The notes under the pieces were generated by a model. That model was not told the origin of the DNA. It did no database searches and saw only the letters and a program-made list of their open reading frames with translations. 64,000 bases of DNA from Lachnospiraceae bacterium (GTDB taxonomy: Bacteria > Bacillota > Clostridia > Lachnospirales > Lachnospiraceae), in NCBI GenBank assembly GCA_910574885.1, contig CAJTDD010000002.1, positions 62,001-126,000 of the forward strand, read 5' to 3'. Positions 62,670-64,000 of this stretch are shown piece by piece. Every line of letters starts with the position of its first letter. Position 1 is the stretch's first letter. Made by a program: the position numbers and the translations under genes.

Positions 62670-64000
62670 ATGGATTGGTCTTGCATAACAAGTTCACGTT
62701 TTGAAGAACTGGCATGCTTATACACAAGAGATGTTTACAAAGAGTTCACTTGGATTCCAACAAAGAAAACACGAGATGGAAATAAAGATGGTGAATTCGA
62801 AGAGGAAATTGATACTTTAAAAATGTACTATAAAGGATGGTATGAAGCAAAATATACTATAGAACCATTGAAATCAATTCCTAAATCACATATGGATTCC
62901 ACTCTCGTTTCTGGTATTTTAGACGGATACGTTTGCTATATTATTTTTATAACTAATGGGAAAATAACAAAAGAGTTTCGCCGTAGGGCAAAAGCAATAT
63001 TAGCACCTCATAAAATAGATGTGGATTTTGTGGACGGTGAAATGTTAGAAGAATGGCTTTTCCGAACGCCTTCTGTTTATAATGTATTTTTTGAAGATCA
63101 TATTAATGATTTTTTACCAATAGTTCCCGTAATTGAAATAGACGATATTTGTTTTTTTGATGGATATATGACTCCATCAGCATTAATTGCACCTATATCC
63201 AAATTACAACAGGGAAACGAGTACTTTCTTTACATCAGTATACGTTCAAATATACACACCAATGTTGATATCAAATGGAATTTATCCTCTTTATATGTCC
63301 TTCCAGTGAGAGGGGCAGATAATGATTATCCCCTTACTCCAGGATTTAATTCATATATGATTAAGGTTTTGGCTAAAGAAGCTTTATCAGATTCATTCAC
63401 AGTCGAACTAATTAGTGATAAAAAAAAGGTCGCTAAGTATACCTTGCCACACTTTACTATTGAAGAAGATGATGAACCTCAATTATCTTATAGCAGTCAA
63501 ACTGCCATCATACAAGAAATATATAATTACACAATGATTGAAAAGTCTGATAATCTGGTCGTTTCTATTATTGGTAAAAGCGGAAGTGGGAAAAGTTATC
63601 TATTAAGAAAAATTGCAAAGAATTTATTAAACAAAAATATAAATTTGCTTTCATTGGAGTTATCAGATAAGACTGGCGAGAATGCGGTGGCTGTTTGTAA
63701 GTTGATTTTATTTCTTAATTTTGGAAATCTGTATACTATATCCAAAGAAGCATTTAATGAATTGATTCGGGATTCAGTAAATCTTCCATTAGAAATATAT
63801 TATCAGCTAAAAGAAGGAACTAATAACCAAATAGTAGCAATTAATATTGTCAAACAATTAAGCGAACTATTAGTTAATTCTCCTTATTCTTTAATAATGA
63901 AGAAAAATATTTTAGATAAAACGATAGCATATATAATTATCGATGATTTACATAAAGCAACCTCTGATATATATCCGATATTAAAAAATATTTTAGAAGA
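62670..64000 (+). CDS. Mrr-like nuclease fused to P-loop NTPase (candidate STAND/AVAST-type defence protein), 3' end cut
   Basis: From the ATG at 62670, 443 residues run open to the window edge. Residues 10-62 match the restriction-endonuclease (Mrr_cat-like) core: SRFEELACLY, then TRDGNKDGEFE (Asp40) and WYEAKYT (Glu59-x-Lys61), i.e. E...D...ExK. A beta-rich region (about 140-280) follows. A P-loop NTPase has Walker A GKSGSGKS (302-309) and Walker B YIIIDDLHKA (421-430). The same order of nuclease then NTPase is seen in AVAST-type STAND antiphage proteins. GGGAGG is 8 bases before the start. Very AT-rich codons suggest transfer; it lies just behind an integrase. The target is unknown. Confidence 0.72.
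   Translation, partial: MDWSCITSSRFEELACLYTRDVYKEFTWIPTKKTRDGNKDGEFEEEIDTLKMYYKGWYEAKYTIEPLKSIPKSHMDSTLVSGILDGYVCYIIFITNGKITKEFRRRAKAILAPHKIDVDFVDGEMLEEWLFRTPSVYNVFFEDHINDFLPIVPVIEIDDICFFDGYMTPSALIAPISKLQQGNEYFLYISIRSNIHTNVDIKWNLSSLYVLPVRGADNDYPLTPGFNSYMIKVLAKEALSDSFTVELISDKKKVAKYTLPHFTIEEDDEPQLSYSSQTAIIQEIYNYTMIEKSDNLVVSIIGKSGSGKSYLLRKIAKNLLNKNINLLSLELSDKTGENAVAVCKLILFLNFGNLYTISKEAFNELIRDSVNLPLEIYYQLKEGTNNQIVAINIVKQLSELLVNSPYSLIMKKNILDKTIAYIIIDDLHKATSDIYPILKNILE

Overview
The window looks like chromosomal DNA of an anaerobic, spore-forming gut member of the Clostridia, most likely Lachnospiraceae (inference). Evidence: a SpoIIID sporulation regulator, strong AGGAGG-type ribosome binding sites before most genes, the rpsF-ssb-rpsR operon, a class B sortase with a PKTG-type surface protein, a chemoreceptor, enzymes for mucin/milk glycans, a PrdA-like fragment and a desulfoferrodoxin-like regulator. 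I see no tRNA, rRNA, CRISPR array or plasmid/phage replication gene.

Layout. 1-5.7 kb: DUF3842 end, MATE exporter, aldo-keto reductase, B3/B4 protein, a methyltransferase-acetyltransferase pair, and an HTH regulator fused to a desulfoferrodoxin-like module. 5.7-11.5 kb: spoIIID followed by three tandem copies of an AAA-ATPase/PD-(D/E)XK (DUF1703-type) gene. The third is a mosaic, truncated pseudogene that carries a duplicated 5' piece of spoIIID. 11.6-20.9 kb: a housekeeping run on the minus strand (DAHP synthase, LMW phosphatase, a SufB-like/SufC pair, ispD, and t6A/maturation genes tsaD, rnz, rimI, tsaB, tsaE with a threonine aldolase). 21-24 kb: VOC protein, a RibD_C reductase with AT-rich codons, riboflavin ECF component RibU, an rRNA-type methyltransferase and a 33-bp-arm palindrome. 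24-31 kb: a lacto-N-biose/galacto-N-biose set (NahK-like kinase, uridylyltransferase, AraC regulator, GH112 phosphorylase, NagB, CBM9-like protein). 31-38.7 kb: rpsR-ssb-rpsF with a leader, DUF951, sortase B, CyuA-family protein, then a plus-strand zinc-ribbon/DUF5685/DnaJ/flavodoxin run and a PrdA-N-like gene. 39-42.4 kb: a large transglutaminase-like, MBG-repeat, wall-anchored protein. 42.5-50.9 kb: a dense group of ATPase-PD-(D/E)XK genes of three families, two of them overlapping HD-domain genes, plus one decayed copy. 51-54.5 kb: MoxR-DUF58-DUF4129 operon. 54.6-61.1 kb: chemoreceptor, adenine deaminase with NCS2 permease, and GH29 fucosidase. 61.3-64 kb: a tyrosine recombinase followed by AT-rich DNA and the start of a large gene joining an Mrr-like nuclease domain to a P-loop NTPase.

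How it fits together. Fucosidase plus the GH112/NahK/uridylyltransferase/NagB set suggests use of fucosylated mucin or milk glycans, although no sugar transporter for them is present here. The window is unusually rich in nuclease-fused ATPases: six apparently intact or partial and two decayed. The best candidate for a little-described system is the edge gene at 62670-64000 next to an integrase. It looks like a STAND/AVAST-type defence NTPase with an N-terminal restriction-like nuclease. Second are the HD + ATPase-nuclease pairs at 43-51 kb.
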